The notes under the pieces were generated by a model that did not search any database, had not been told where the DNA came from, and saw only the letters and a list, made by a program, of their open reading frames with translations. This document shows, in pieces, positions 40,301 through 52,066 of a stretch of 64,000 nt of DNA. Position numbers and translations under genes: made by a program. The stretch comes from Allacma fusca (Eukaryota > Arthropoda > Collembola > Symphypleona > Sminthuridae). The stretch covers positions 54,384,386-54,448,385 of the forward strand of contig OX359248.1 in NCBI GenBank assembly GCA_947179485.1. The letters are read 5' to 3'. Numbering within the stretch: position 1 is the stretch's first letter; every line of letters begins with the position of its first letter.

Positions 40301-41534
40301 GAAGAATTTTAACAACAAGTCCTAAGCCTAAAACAACAAGAAGTACCACAACTACTCCCAAACCCACGACTACAGAAACAACAACAACTACCACTACCAC
40401 AACAACACCAAGTACAACGACAACGCCAACAACTACTACAACTACTACTCCTACCACTACTACCACCCCAACAACAACTACTACAACTACTCCATTTATG
40501 ACAACAATTCCCGAAACCCTCCCCACTCACTCAATAGAGGCTGTTCAGAGACCAAATTATAATAACTACGGCTACAATCACGCTCAACCTGGACCGGTAT
40601 TCACCTACGCTCCCAGTAGTCAACCTTCACAGGAAGTTCAGACTAAGCCAAACCTTGACCAGCCTTACTCCGGCGTCAGCTATGTTTTCCCAGCTCATGG
40701 TCAGGCATCATCTGAACCTAGTCAATCCTCTGACTATCCAGGCAGTCAGCAGCAATCGCAGGAAGCTGGACAGAAGAGATTAAAGCTCCGAAAAAGGCCA
40801 CTTTGGGTGAGAAGGAAGCCTGGAGATGGTAATGACTCGGCTGGATCTGGAGAGAGACCATTGCCTCAACCACAGCAAGGAGTGAAACGTAGAGTAGTGA
40901 AACTTGTCAGGAGAAGGAAGCCACAACCCGTATTTTTGCAGAGTAATGAAAATGAGCAACCTAATACTGCCGAAAAGACTCAGGAAGTAGTGAAGCCAGT
41001 TCCCCGAATTGTTCCCGTGTCAACAACACAAGGAACCACTGCTCTCCCAATTGAAAATTTGTTTGACCAGTCGAATTTTTTCGCAAGACGAGTTGGTGCT
41101 GTTGGTAAGTCATCAGTTTAATCTTTGATGGAAAAGTTTTACCCTGGGTCTTAAATGTTTGTGTTTGAAAATTTATTGTTTCATAATTTAAATTTATTTT
41201 AATTTCAGACTCGAATGAAAGAGCACTTCAAAACTCCAATGTGAATCCTCAACAAACTCGAAGAAAATTGAAGTTAGTTCGTAAGGGTCAGCGTGCTCAG
41301 TGGAAATTGAAAGTGAGCGACGACATAAACACTTCTGGCGGAGGTCCAATCGGAGTTGGACTTCCGCGAGTGGAGTCGCTTGTGGCTCCGAAGCCTCAGC
41401 AATACGCTGGAGGAGAATTCGAAGACATATCTTCAGCTCAAAGCCGGCAGTCCGAAGTTCGGGTTATGTCCTCCACCTCAACGGAAACTAAAGTTTGTGT
41501 ACAAGGTCATTGCCAAATAGTAACTAACCAGTAG
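31336..41534 (+). CDS. Giant secreted mucin-like Gln/Pro/Thr-rich protein, two coding exons
   Basis: Coding exons are 31336-41104 and 41209-41534, joined in phase 1 across a 104-bp GTAAGT...TTTCAG intron, giving about 3364 aa. I chose ATG 31336 (or 31339): it follows a splice-acceptor-like AG at 31322-31323 and starts a clean signal peptide (MMALQWLLLVLLL, then STSQ). Regions in order are: Asn/His/Gln-rich N-terminus; an ordered-looking segment (about 32350-32720) with related motifs GYGKIPIPN and GYTKILLPN; a Gln/Met repeat (34110-34450); a conserved-looking KGFPGKYRNPLLTALNF (about 34915); Pro/Ser/Thr linkers; a second poly-Gln tract (38185-38350); RRPEPEP repeats (38735-38900); three Thr-rich mucin blocks; and basic C-terminal segments. 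No transmembrane helix was seen. It is likely O-glycosylated and extracellular (mucus, cuticle or glue). I do not recognise the family. Confidence 0.85.
34231..34445 (+). repeat. 30-bp coding minisatellite (Gln/Met/Ala repeat)
   Basis: About seven tandem 30-bp units encode the ten-residue motif QMQQQQAQQQ. The last four or so (34321-34440) are identical at the DNA level and the earlier ones differ by a few bases, so recent expansion or homogenisation within the giant gene is likely. Length variation between individuals is expected. Confidence 0.9.
38185..38350 (+). repeat. Poly-Gln (CAA/CAG/TTG) coding repeat
   Basis: A mixed CAA/CAG run with leucine codons encodes a QQLQQQQLQQ-type low-complexity block in the giant gene. 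The mix of codons makes slippage less likely than in a pure triplet run. Confidence 0.85.
38732..38900 (+). repeat. 30-bp coding minisatellite (RRPEPEP repeat)
   Basis: About five to six tandem 30-bp units encode IRRPEPEPEL or FRRPEPEPDR. Two neighbouring units are identical at the DNA level and so are two others, so duplication was stepwise. The period is the same ten residues as the Gln/Met repeat in this gene, with unrelated sequence. Confidence 0.9.
39680..39870 (+). repeat. Thr-rich mucin block (ACN repeat)
   Basis: Nearly continuous threonine codons with regularly spaced prolines (TTTTTTPTTTTTP style). The mixed third bases suggest selection for Thr rather than simple slippage. A dense O-glycosylation site is expected. 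A similar block lies at about 40335-40500. Confidence 0.85.
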
Positions 41535-41588
41535 AATTTTAGTGTGTCCAAATTAACTAAATTATTAAATATTTTTGTCTTATTCCAA

Positions 41589-41594
41589 AATAAA
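41589..41594 (+). terminator. Candidate poly(A) signal of the giant gene
   Basis: A canonical AATAAA 55 nt after the stop codon at 41534. Further AATAAA motifs occur near 42550, so the true end is uncertain. Confidence 0.5.
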
Positions 41595-42617
41595 TGGGAC
41601 GAAGCAAACATGCATGCAATAACTCAGTAATAACTACAGCAGGCAATTTTTTGTACATAATTATTATCACTCTCGTACATCACATTACTATGAGGTACGT
41701 ATGTGTAAAATAATTTTTATATATTTATAATTTGCAAAATATTACGAGAAGAAGTGTTGTTACCGAATATAAAAATTTGTCCGTAAGGTTTTTTATCGTT
41801 GTTTTTTATAGCCGTTCGAACTGATAAATGTCGTTGTGTGAATTCATGTGTTTTCAATAATATGTTGTAGCTGTTGTTTGATAGTGTGTAAGTAGTGTAT
41901 TTCGTTGTAAGTCATGGGGTGAGCGGCTTGATATATTAGCTGAATTATATTAAAGGGATATTACAATGTAAAAGTAACCACCTGCTTACTTTACTTGTTG
42001 ACAACTATTTGCATTGTACGTCTAAATTATTTGATGAGAATGTTGAGCAGTTAAGTGTGCGCATGATGTGTGATGACGTTGACAGTGTTTTATTTTCATT
42101 GTAGCATTTATTATGTATGCTGTTGTTCAAGTTGTGTAAATGTGACTCTATTTATTTATACCGGCCAAATTCTTGATAAAAATGATTATTCAATCATGCT
42201 GATGATCATGCTTTTCTTGTAACAAGAATTATATGTATGTAGAATTCGATTTTAGAATCGACGTGTAATAGCCTCTACATTCACATTTATTGTTATGGTG
42301 TTTTTGTGGGAAGTAACTAACAAATTTAAGGGATTCTGGATATTCGGACTGACTGCGCCTGTTCACATGGCTGCTGACATGGAAGATAATAATAATTTTT
42401 TATATTAAACGATACTAACTATATTTCTGCGCCGTCCGAGTTTGGCTCCTTTGTATTTAAGCAGTCACGACTGCTCTTTTATGTACAAGTTTTATGAAAA
42501 AATCACGAAAATTACTTTTATTTTATATGTATTCTGTGATTAAAGTAAATAAAATGATAAAGTATATTGAATAGATTTGATGACTGACATGAGTTCAAAA
42601 TGTAATCATTACTAGAG

Positions 42618-42767
42618 CAGTGTACTATCTTTATAAGACCACCCATAAAAGCATCAACGTTTGACACTTACAATTGCATGCTCTTTATTAGGAGATAAGT
42701 TAACATTGTGATGAATGGAATTATTACATATGTTCAAATGTATTTCTGCCCCTAAACAGACTGCACT
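42618..42767. mobile_element. Pogo-like MITE, copy 5 (right end degraded)
   Basis: The left end CAGTGTACTATCTTTATAAG is a strong match to the family. The right end is decayed and its boundary is approximate. Confidence 0.45.
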
Positions 42768-43231
42768 TTTATTCACATATGAGGGGGTTTTTTACAGTAC
42801 ATCAGCAGTCTCCACCACTTGGTTTCTCTTGCATTCTATCGTAAGGCTCCATAGTAACACATGAATGCTAGAACACGTGATTATACTGTCGACTCTGAGT
42901 ATACCCGAACCTCATGAATCATCCTCCCCGTAGCAAGGGAGGTGTCATTCAATGGGTTTAATTTACCACATAACATAAATAGATCCATGTAAACTCAGGT
43001 GAAGCTGCAGATGTCGTTACAGAAGTGTTGCTTTACGTGAGAGTTATTACAAAGGGTTCCCGTGTTAGATGGTACAGGCTATTTTAGTTTTTATTTTAAT
43101 TAGCATATTTCTAAATCTGCTGGGGAAATAAGATGCGGAGAATGTCTCCTTAAATGCCTATGGAAATTACGGGGGGATTTGTTCTAGCCAGAATACATTA
43201 TTGTATGTAAGGGTTGAAGAAGCAACCTATA

Positions 43232-43403
43232 CGGTGTGCACTCTTTGTAAGAGTATCCCTCAAAATTAAGCAAAATTTGACTCACGTTATGTACTTACGG
43301 AAAGGGAAAAACGACATCACAGGAAATCAGAATATGTCCCAAGTATTTTTCCCTGAAAAGAAAAGACTTACACAAGGCAGTGTGCTATAAAAAGAATGCA
43401 CTG
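43232..43403. mobile_element. Pogo-like MITE, copy 6 (TA target-site duplication)
   Basis: Left end CGGTGTGCACTCTTTGTAAG. The right end read on the minus strand is CAGTGCATTCTTTTTATAGC. The element is 172 bp, flanked by TA on both sides, and has no coding capacity. Confidence 0.7.
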
Positions 43404-46400
43404 TACCATGCAACAACACCCAATAGGCATGGCATGGCCCATGCATACGGTAATAATTGTAGTAATTATAAACATTTCTGTTGAGTTCAAACATCAACCA
43501 ATTGATTCACATGTATGTACATACGTAATATTCCCAATTATGCAAAATCCTTCCCTTCCCTAGTACGATAATAATAATTACTTTGAGCGGCGTTTTTCTC
43601 AAGTAATATCAAGCCCTGTGTAATGTTAGCTCTCCTCTAATCTCTCTTGATCGCACTGTTCCCAGATCATTGACATGCGATCAATCTTCCCTTCCACTGC
43701 CTCTGACAGACAAACAGAATATAAATAATGCAATATTAATAATATGTGCAACTGCCATAAAAGATACCCAGACTCATTGCCACACAGACACAGACAATGA
43801 TAACGAATCACAGTGACCCATTCAAGTAGCAATAAATGAGCAGGGGTGAGTTCCCATTCATAGATACATACGTATAATATGTATGTACGTACGTATAATG
43901 CGTCAATGAGTGTAAAACAATTACAATAATTAACAATGCAATTCAGATATTCGCTCCAATGAGACTTGACGGAGAACTGTTCGGAAAACTCACTGCACGG
44001 CATTTCCCATTTGGAGAGTTTTCATTGTAAATTATTGTTTGCTCCTATCCGCTATCTTTATCTCATAATCGATGGGATCATTAGTCATTATAATTGGTAC
44101 TTGTACTAATCAATTGTAACCAGGATTAGTGCCACAGAGTGAATAGTAAATCCTGGCTTATTGTTGCATTTTTGCTGATGTGAAAATATTGTTCTTGCTG
44201 ACACATTTTTACAACATGATCAATTTTTCCTTCGATATTATTTTATTCTTAAGTACAATCGATCAGAAAAATAATTTACAATTTGCATTAAGCTGACATT
44301 CCGGAAGACGTCACTAAGAAATGTAACATTTAAACCCAGTCATAATGGCTACGGCTGCTCTGCTTGTTGCAACAAAGGTAATCATGATGTACATACATTG
44401 AAGAATAAAACCGGAGATGCAGACGCACAGAGACAAACAAAGACATACCTTAACCCTTCATTATAAGAGGAGACATTAGACGGCGCACCTGTCACCATAT
44501 TGTTATCTTCGGGGTACCCTCAAGCAAAACAATTCAACTCTCAAATCAATTTTTACTTAAAAAAAGCCTTGAGAGAAACGTATTCGCATCCACTACAAGG
44601 GTATCCACCTACTCTATAATTAGGCTAACAAGACCAACCATAACGCAATAATAATCCCAGAAGTTATGCAATAAAAAGCTCCAAATATAGGGTACTTGGT
44701 AGTCACTCTAAAGGACCCTACTGAAAGTATCTAGCTTTGATTCTTGAAATGTATATTTGTAAGTACATTTAAGTACATGCTGAAAAATTAACAGGAATTA
44801 TTTAAAATTGCATGGACTATATAGAGAAACTTTTTTTCTCTTTTAGCAAGAGTAGATTGTAATATTTGTATATGAGCTGCTGCTGAAGCATTTTTGAGAT
44901 TTAGGTAGATACGTTCAGACAGCAAATTATTCATTTGCTACTACATAGTGCGAACAGGATCTTATTGCGAGATTATACCACTTCAGGGATTTTCTATATT
45001 GGCTTATTGGTTATGACATGACATATGGGTGTCGATATGCCATGTACATACGTATGTATATCTGAAAAACACCCACTGACTTGACTTATATTCTCTGATT
45101 GCATGAGTTCAAATATTTTCTATTTTCGGCTAGGACGGGGTAAAAATACCGGAATGCTGACTAACAAACTACCTCGATCAAAGATTCTTCAAATTGGACC
45201 ATTTCTGTGTTCCCATGTAGTTCTCAAACATCTATGTCATGTGGTTAGTTATGACCATAGTTTTGTCACATGTTTTCCATTTTTGACAGATTTTGATAAA
45301 GTTTATCCGAAACCGATTAATTTACACTTTCCTCACGAGGTCAAACAGGAACCCATGTTGAAAAACTGCCAGTATTAGAACTTGTTACACGTCTTACGTA
45401 AGGCTACAACAGGGCCGATGTTTGCACTGAAAATCTACAAGTTTAGTCTTTGACCCTTCTTACAAACTTGACCTTTATGAGTCATCCTGCTTGACTTATG
45501 ACAAAGTAGAGGAATACCCTCATGTAAGGCACTAGAGCACCAATGTTTCTGTCAAAAGTTTCAACCGAATCAGCCCATAATTACGGAAGCTTAGCTGTCT
45601 CGACCTTTCTACCAGTATATCGTTTCTTATACAGTAACTTATTATATAAATAGCATTGTAACATTGAAGACGATCATTCCAGGTAATTTTCAGCTTTCAA
45701 AAAAGCACTGTCGATGTGACAAAAATTTTTCGGAGTTTTTCAGTTCGATTCGATTCAAAGTAAAGCCGAACTATCGGGAACTATTCAGTTCCCACTACTC
45801 AACTGAATAGTAACTTTCCATATGAATAATTATTCCAAAGTATTCTTACTGGAATTCAAACAGTTGAATCCACCAACAAACTTCAAAAGTCTAGATTAAC
45901 TTGCCAATATTTGCAATTCTAATTCATCATTTAACTTTAACTATCCAGGTGCGCATTTTCCTTCGTTGACTTGATAAAGAGATTTCATTTCCACTGAATA
46001 TACCCGACTGAAGTGCTTACCGATTCGATTTCCTATTTACAGTGAAATGAATCGAGAAATGAACGATTCAGCAACGTTCGCTTGAAGCTCAGAGCGCCAA
46101 ATTCATATCCGTGCTCTATGATTATATTTCTCTCATTGACTTGTGACATATTCTTGTGACAGAGGCATAGTTATATGAGTTCTACGACCACGTTATCAAC
46201 CACTAGACTTGTTGACTTGACAGTAGTAGAGTAGCAGTAGAGGTTGAGATTTATTATGCAAACTAGTGTTTGCATATGTCTGGAGGAAATGTCATGCAAG
46301 CCTTTGAGGAGTTGAGGAGACCCGCGAATGCGAAACGAAACGGGGCCACAGTACTAACTAGTTATCTAGATCCTAGATATGAAACCTTACGTAGATAGAT

Positions 46401-46506
46401 TTATCCTATACGGAAAGAGTATCACAGTGGTATTAGCAAAATTAATATTGTGACAAGAGACTTGATATTTTGATAGTGCTTCCATTTCTAATTTGACAGA
46501 ACCATC

Positions 46507-46723
46507 ATGATGGACAATACTTTTGAGACTCGCTGCTCCCCGGGTAGTCTAATTAACTCCAGGGAAGTTCATGGGAAGGAAACTTGTGACAAAGTACCGG
46601 AACCCCAAGTCGTCGTACAGCCCAATTTCAAGCTTCAAGAACTATTTAAAACTTTTTTCCGTTCCGAAGGAAAGGAGATTTGTGTGAGGGAACTGGAAAG
46701 ATTACAAAAGGCAGCAGTAGCAG
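46507..46723 (+). CDS. Upstream alternative coding exon of PPP2R3, exon A
   Basis: The exon opens after an acceptor-like TTTGACAG (AG at 46498-46499), so a 5' UTR exon probably lies further upstream. It starts with ATGATG at 46507 and ends at a donor (GCAG followed by GTGAAT). It encodes 72 residues and ends in phase 1. The segment FKLQELFKTFFRS resembles the N-terminal LKVDELFL-type motif that I recall for vertebrate PR48/PR70 B'' subunits; this is a weak match by eye. It joins in phase to the exon at 48287. A separate small gene is the alternative. Confidence 0.55.
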
Positions 46724-47810
46724 GTGAATCAATCTCAACTGTTTATCGTTCCTTCATATTATTATATTATTTATTCGTGAACCAAAATTTAGTAGGACAT
46801 TTACCTTGATTTGCTGGTATCTAGGTAAGTATTGTGAGCAATTATTATTGCCATTGCGAGGTGACACATTGACTTCAGTTTCAATGACTAACATTTCCGC
46901 ATGATTTAAAGTGTTACGAGCGTTGTAATGATCGGAATGTATGTATACTCAGAGTTTAGAAATGCTTTCGTTAAGGGCTGAATCTGTGGGCTGCTCAAAT
47001 TGTTCATACTTGGTCTTAAAAACGAAAAAAAAAAGTTGGGTCGGTGTAATCCGTGCACGTCTGACTGATGGAGTTGCTATAGTCAGTGTTGTGTGTAGTG
47101 TTGTAAACTAGTTTGAATACGTCCTCGTTTAAATTGAAATGACTCATGTCATTCAAATGGCTTTGCTTCAGTTACCTAATCCTCGTGTATATGGTATAGC
47201 TTTATTTGTATTCGAATCTCTCACCTCTAATAATTTGTGTTCCTATACATAATATTTGCTTTTGCAATAATATTTCCCGTACAGATAAGATTCCAAGGCC
47301 TGGTCTTCAGCGTTGAAACGTTGTATAGTGGAGACCGTAAAACAAGAGTGGAACCTATCGGCTATGCCTAATTTGCAATCTTATTTAGCGTAATGGTGAT
47401 GATGAGCAATGCAGCCGCAGCGATTAGCGACAAATACGCAGTAGTAGCTTGTATATTTATTTAGTTTTTTTTTTTCGGTTGCACATTCTTTTATGTATAT
47501 TTATGTGTAGTAGTAATTCCTTGTGTTCTGTTTATTGTGCAGTTTAAAAAGGCTGAGCCAAGTCATGTGCAGCTCGAGCATCTCTCTCCTTTTTGATGTT
47601 TGTGGACAGAGATAGGGAGAGAGGGAGAGAGAGAGTAGAGGCAACAGACGATTGCAGAGAGGCAATGAAAAAATGTGTTTATGGCATAATTGTGAACGCT
47701 TGTGTACTTGTACACACATATGGAAGCTATATGTTCACAATAAAATTGTGACAGCCTTTTCCTACGGTTGTTATTTACCTCATCCCAACCCCGCAACGTG
47801 CTGCTAGGGA

Positions 47811-47843
<33 letters not shown>

Positions 47844-48286
47844 CCTTTAAGAGTTATTTAGCTGAAACATCATACATGGTAATGCTGCTGACTTTGAAAC
47901 GTATTCTCCTCTTGGGAATATGATGATGATGTGACCAAAGTTACTCTATTGATGAATAATAACAGTCAAGAGAAATTTAAACCTCCAGCAGAATCCTGCT
48001 GTTAAGCGTTACATTACGTCATCCTACAAATAAATATAGCATGAAAAAAATATATTATACATAGAATAGTATAGTTGTTGGAGTTTGAAAAGCCCAAAAG
48101 TTGAAAAGGTTTCACAGCTATATGCTCATGCAGGGATCTTTAGTATCTCATGTGATGATGGATGCTCTGATGTGCTTATGGATTAGAATAATTCCTTTAA
48201 AGTAGATTTTTCACCTAGCTGCCTTGCTCCCAACGGACTAATTTTGTAGTTTATTATTAATTTCCTTCATGTTCTTCCCACTGCAG
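46724..48286 (+). other. Intron between alternative exons A and B
   Basis: A 1.56-kb intron with GTGAAT donor and CCCACTGCAG acceptor. It holds a (TG)n(TA)n microsatellite near 47811-47842 and no other supported feature. Confidence 0.5.
47811..47842. repeat. (TG)n(TA)n microsatellite
   Basis: About ten TG units followed by about six TA units, an alternating purine-pyrimidine tract. Confidence 0.95.
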
Positions 48287-48510
48287 CCAAAAACAGACCT
48301 GAGCATGGATCCGTGAAGGGACGAAAGACGATTGCATTACCAGCCGTCCTCGTTGATCCTCAAGCGTTTGAGATGTGTCCCGTAACACACGATGAGAATT
48401 CCAATGAAGTGAAGATCCCAAGTCCTGTCACTTCTGCTACCAACATTAGCTCAGCCATGACCAGAACCATGCCCACTGCAACGGCACCCATGAATCGACC
48501 ACCTTTGTCG
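48287..48510 (+). CDS. Upstream alternative coding exon of PPP2R3, exon B
   Basis: The acceptor is CCCACTGCAG. The phase-1 join to exon A gives an Ala codon, then AKNRPEHGSVKG and a Ser/Thr/Pro-rich stretch. A donor-like TCG followed by GTAATT at 48511 ends the exon in phase 0, compatible with the PPP2R3 exon at 54342. That would give a 626-aa isoform, close to PR70 size. If the donor is not used, the frame reads on for seven codons to a stop at 48529-48531, giving a stand-alone 153-aa protein. Only transcripts can decide. Confidence 0.5.
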
Positions 48511-48531
48511 GTAATTGAAACCAATGAATAA

Positions 48532-51500
48532 GACTTTAGGTTACATGTTTTTTCTGAACTCTTTAAGAGAGCTTCAGTGCTTTGCGATTAGTTCCACTAA
48601 TTATGAAAAAAGGTGTGAATGCATTTCTAATAAGGGTGGAATACGACGACGACGCTTGACCTTGGTTCACTGAGACAACAAAATGTTTTCATTGTCCTTG
48701 ACACCCTCCCATTCACTCTACACTGTCCATGAATTGGCATGGAACGAGCTGTAGGAGTTAAACACCGCTCACCCATTCTCTCTCGCGTCATCCCACCACA
48801 AGCTTTTAATCATCATTCCCTTTAATCCCATTGTGCTCACCATGACCATATAGTACATCGACGGTCGCACTCAAGTAACAAGTTCTGCCTTCCGTCCATA
48901 TATTAAAAAGCCTGGCCTATACGATCTCACAAATCCATTCGATCCTAACTTCACTCACCAAATCAACAGGATCGCTAACTACAGACCAGTCTTACCAAAA
49001 CCTGCGTGAAGAATACAAAATTCAGCAAGTTCGACCACAAGTAGGAAATATTCAGAATAAGTAATAAGATTCACCCAGTAACAGGAAAGTTGAACGTGAA
49101 AACATTTGAGGCTGTCAATTTGAGATATACAAATAATACGTCGTACATAGGCAAAAACGTTGGGCTTGGAATGTTTATCTGGATGCGTACTACTTGTAAT
49201 GTAGATTGTAAAAAAGATAAAAAATCGCGTAAAGAATTGTCTTGAGAAAGAATCTCTTCATGCAGAATGCTGTGTATGGGAGATGCTGTTATAACACATA
49301 TGTTAAAGTAGGATGGTCCAACTCTGCAGACTGTTGGATTACAAGTGAGCGTCCGTCGTATTAAATGACTACAGTGAAAAGAATCTATATGGAAGGGTAC
49401 AGGTTCTCCTCCTGGGATACTAATGAATAATTGACTAGATATTTGCCTGCGAATCATATATTATTGTGTTGATCAGTGACTATGTTGAAGCTGTTACCCT
49501 TTCAGTCTGTGTAGTACAGTGTGAAGGATGATGATGTTGTTAGGTCGTAGGACTTGTGTGTGAATTAACATATGAGGTTTTTGGTAGGTGGATGGGAATG
49601 AACCCCTCCCAATAAAAGCTATACCCCCGAGGACCAAATTTGGACCGATTTCAATCTGCCCATATGCCGCGTGGGTGTCCAAAAATAACTCTCCCTTTTT
49701 CAAACCTCTTTCGCACATTTCCTTCTCTGACTCTCAACATCTCACAAGTCTTCCCGAGTCACGACGCATAATAATTATCTCGTAGACTTGTCTACCTCCC
49801 TCGTATTTGTACCCAAATGCATACTCACGGATAAAGCGTCCTCCTATTTAGCCCAATGTTGTTACTCTGTGGAGTAATCCTCTCTCTCTCTCTCCCTCAT
49901 CACTCTACACCTTTTCAATTGCCCACATTTATTTGCGACCAACTATTTCCTACCTCTTGTGTGTGTCTATATGAGCGTGTTGTTTTTGTGTGTTAAAATA
50001 CAACTAAACTTACTACTACAACAGATCCCTCCTACCTCTGTACATGTGTTAATCCTAGGAGTTAACAAGGATTCCATAAGATTTCCTATACCTCTTTCCT
50101 CTCTCTCTCTCTCTCTCTCTCTAGCTGCTTTCTTGCAGATTCTTAGACTATTATGGGTGTGATGTTTGGTGCTGCTCGCATCATTTACTCTTTCATGGAA
50201 GTCTCGTCGTCGTCAATCTAGTCTCGAGGAAGGTTTCCCTCTCCTGTATTTACATAATAACAACAAGCTACAACCACAACAAGCCTCCAGTCAGAGTCTG
50301 TAGCGTGAAGAAACTACCTTCAACTATTTGCACTTGCACAGAACGTACCTCTCGGAACAATAATTCTAGTGAGTAACTATATATACTAACGCGGAATGTC
50401 AAACTACTAATTCCATTACTCTTCTGTACAGTGATTTTTGAATGCGTTGTACAACAAGCCAAAGCCAACTCTCAAGACTTCGGAAGAACCGGGGAAAAAA
50501 TCAAGATTAACGCTAAGAGGAATTCCAATAGAGTCTTGGTCCAAGATTTTTGCGTGAGGAATTTCCGAAATAGCGGATATATTCCTGCCCGTTCACTTGA
50601 ACCCTCAACTGTCAGTCGTGCTTTTTTTTTGTTGAAAAATCAGTGTTATTTGTCAACGAGTGAAATGGGACTCAGGAGGAAATAGAGAATAATCCAAAGT
50701 GTCCCAAGCATCTCTGCTTTTGCATACATTTTGCAATATCAACGACTTTCCATTATGGATTTATGAGTTCGTGTTAGTATCTATATCTACTTATTTTTAT
50801 ATAACTAATAGTTACAGTTAAGTCAAGGATTGTGTACACAACGTAGGATGATTGTCCTACTATTAAATCTGTAATGATAGATACTTGGTATTCGTATATA
50901 GGAAATATAGTTACACGTAATTTGACGGAACTAGTGTGAATTACGCCTTGAACTGCATTAACGCTGCTACTGCAAGTTTGAGTAACTGAGGAATTCCGTC
51001 GTTGAATGTAGTAAAAAGCCTAAGTAAGACAAGCGTTTTTTGGTTCCTCTACTTCACAACTGTTGTATGTATGAGAAGAGGTGGGCCGGTTTCCTATGCA
51101 AGGATCTTCTCTTCCCCAGTACTACTAGATACAACGAGGAGGCAAACTATGTTGGAAATGTTCGAAGCAAAATAAGTGCACGTCTATGTTATGTGTACGT
51201 GAAGCACTCCCATAAAACTCCACACGACTCTTTCTACTGAATGCTGAAGAGATGGTTGACTTTTATAATAGTGCACCCAGAGCCAGCAGACTTTACCACT
51301 CATCCTAATACAGTTAAAAATAACACGGGATACAGATGTGTGTGTGAAACGGCTCCGAGTTCCTGCCATAGCATCTCTACCATCATAATAATACGGGAAA
51401 CCAGGAGTTTTTAACAACACGGATGCTCCCAAAAGCTCAGCTCTATCTTAACTGGTCTCCTATCTTGTAATCATAACTTCAAGGAATCTTTCTGTACAGT

Positions 51501-52060
51501 CTTCCTATAGTATCCGTATTTCAATATATACAGAGAAATAATAATAATAATAAAAAATTTCTTTTTTAAAACTTGACTCATTCAGTTGTTCACTCCTCAG
51601 CGGATAGAGTGAGAGTGTTGTTCATGTGAGTCCCTCACCCTCTCATCTACTGGGTGTTTATTTCTTGTGCGATATACCATCTTCTCAAACGCCAGGATTA
51701 GTATTGGCGAGTGAATTTGGGATTTTTTGCTGTCTCACAACTCCTCTTGTGTGTGTACATATGCGTGACATTCGACGTGGTGTAATAAAATATTTCTGTG
51801 TTTTACTCCTAAAATCTTTTGGGTGTAAAAAATATTTCGGTCTGTAATAATTATAACTTTTGGTGTGTGGAGTGTTCTTGTTTATACATATAAATTGAAA
51901 TATTTCACGGATCCCGAAGCTCAAGGGGTGTTGTAGGGAGTTGTGTAGGTATACTTAGTATACCCGTTCGGTATACTGCACTTGTAGACGTGTTTTGTAT
52001 TTAAAGCTATAGTGCTTGGTTGGGAGACGGAAGGAGAATTTATTTTGTGTATGCGTGCGT
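48532..52060. other. Non-coding stretch upstream of the main PPP2R3 start
   Basis: No supported exon, though the acceptor-like CTGTACAG followed by an open frame (50431-50685) could be an untranslated or alternative exon. It contains pyrimidine-rich stretches and a CT microsatellite. A TATA-like TATTTAAAG about 70 nt before the ATG at 52067 might mark the downstream promoter. Confidence 0.4.
50098..50122. repeat. (CT)n microsatellite / GAGA-like tract
   Basis: About 12 CT units, with a second shorter CT run at about 49880-49895. On the other strand this is a GAGA tract. In arthropods GAGA factor binds such tracts near promoters, so a link to the downstream PPP2R3 promoter is possible but untested. 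Confidence 0.85.
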
Positions 52061-52066
52061 GGGGCA

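Larger units (their letters stand above)
41600..46490. other. Intergenic DNA between the giant gene and PPP2R3
   Basis: No supported coding exon. It contains two MITEs (about 42618-42767 and 43232-43403) and several TACATACGTA-type palindromes (43509-43528, 43865-43897, 45041-45060). Two longer open frames (43626-44003 minus, 45103-45378 plus) have no recognisable domain or splice context. Confidence 0.55.

Noticed and set aside
43626..44003. 125-codon minus-strand frame
   Set aside because: Includes TACGTATG-type simple repeat sequence and has no recognisable domain.
49071..49457. 128-codon minus-strand frame
   Set aside because: Protein-like at a glance but without motif or splice partners. 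It could be a transposon scrap, but I cannot support it.
50431..50685. Open frame after an acceptor-like CTGTACAG
   Set aside because: Could be an untranslated exon, but its product has no similarity to B'' N-termini and no donor in a fitting phase was evident.
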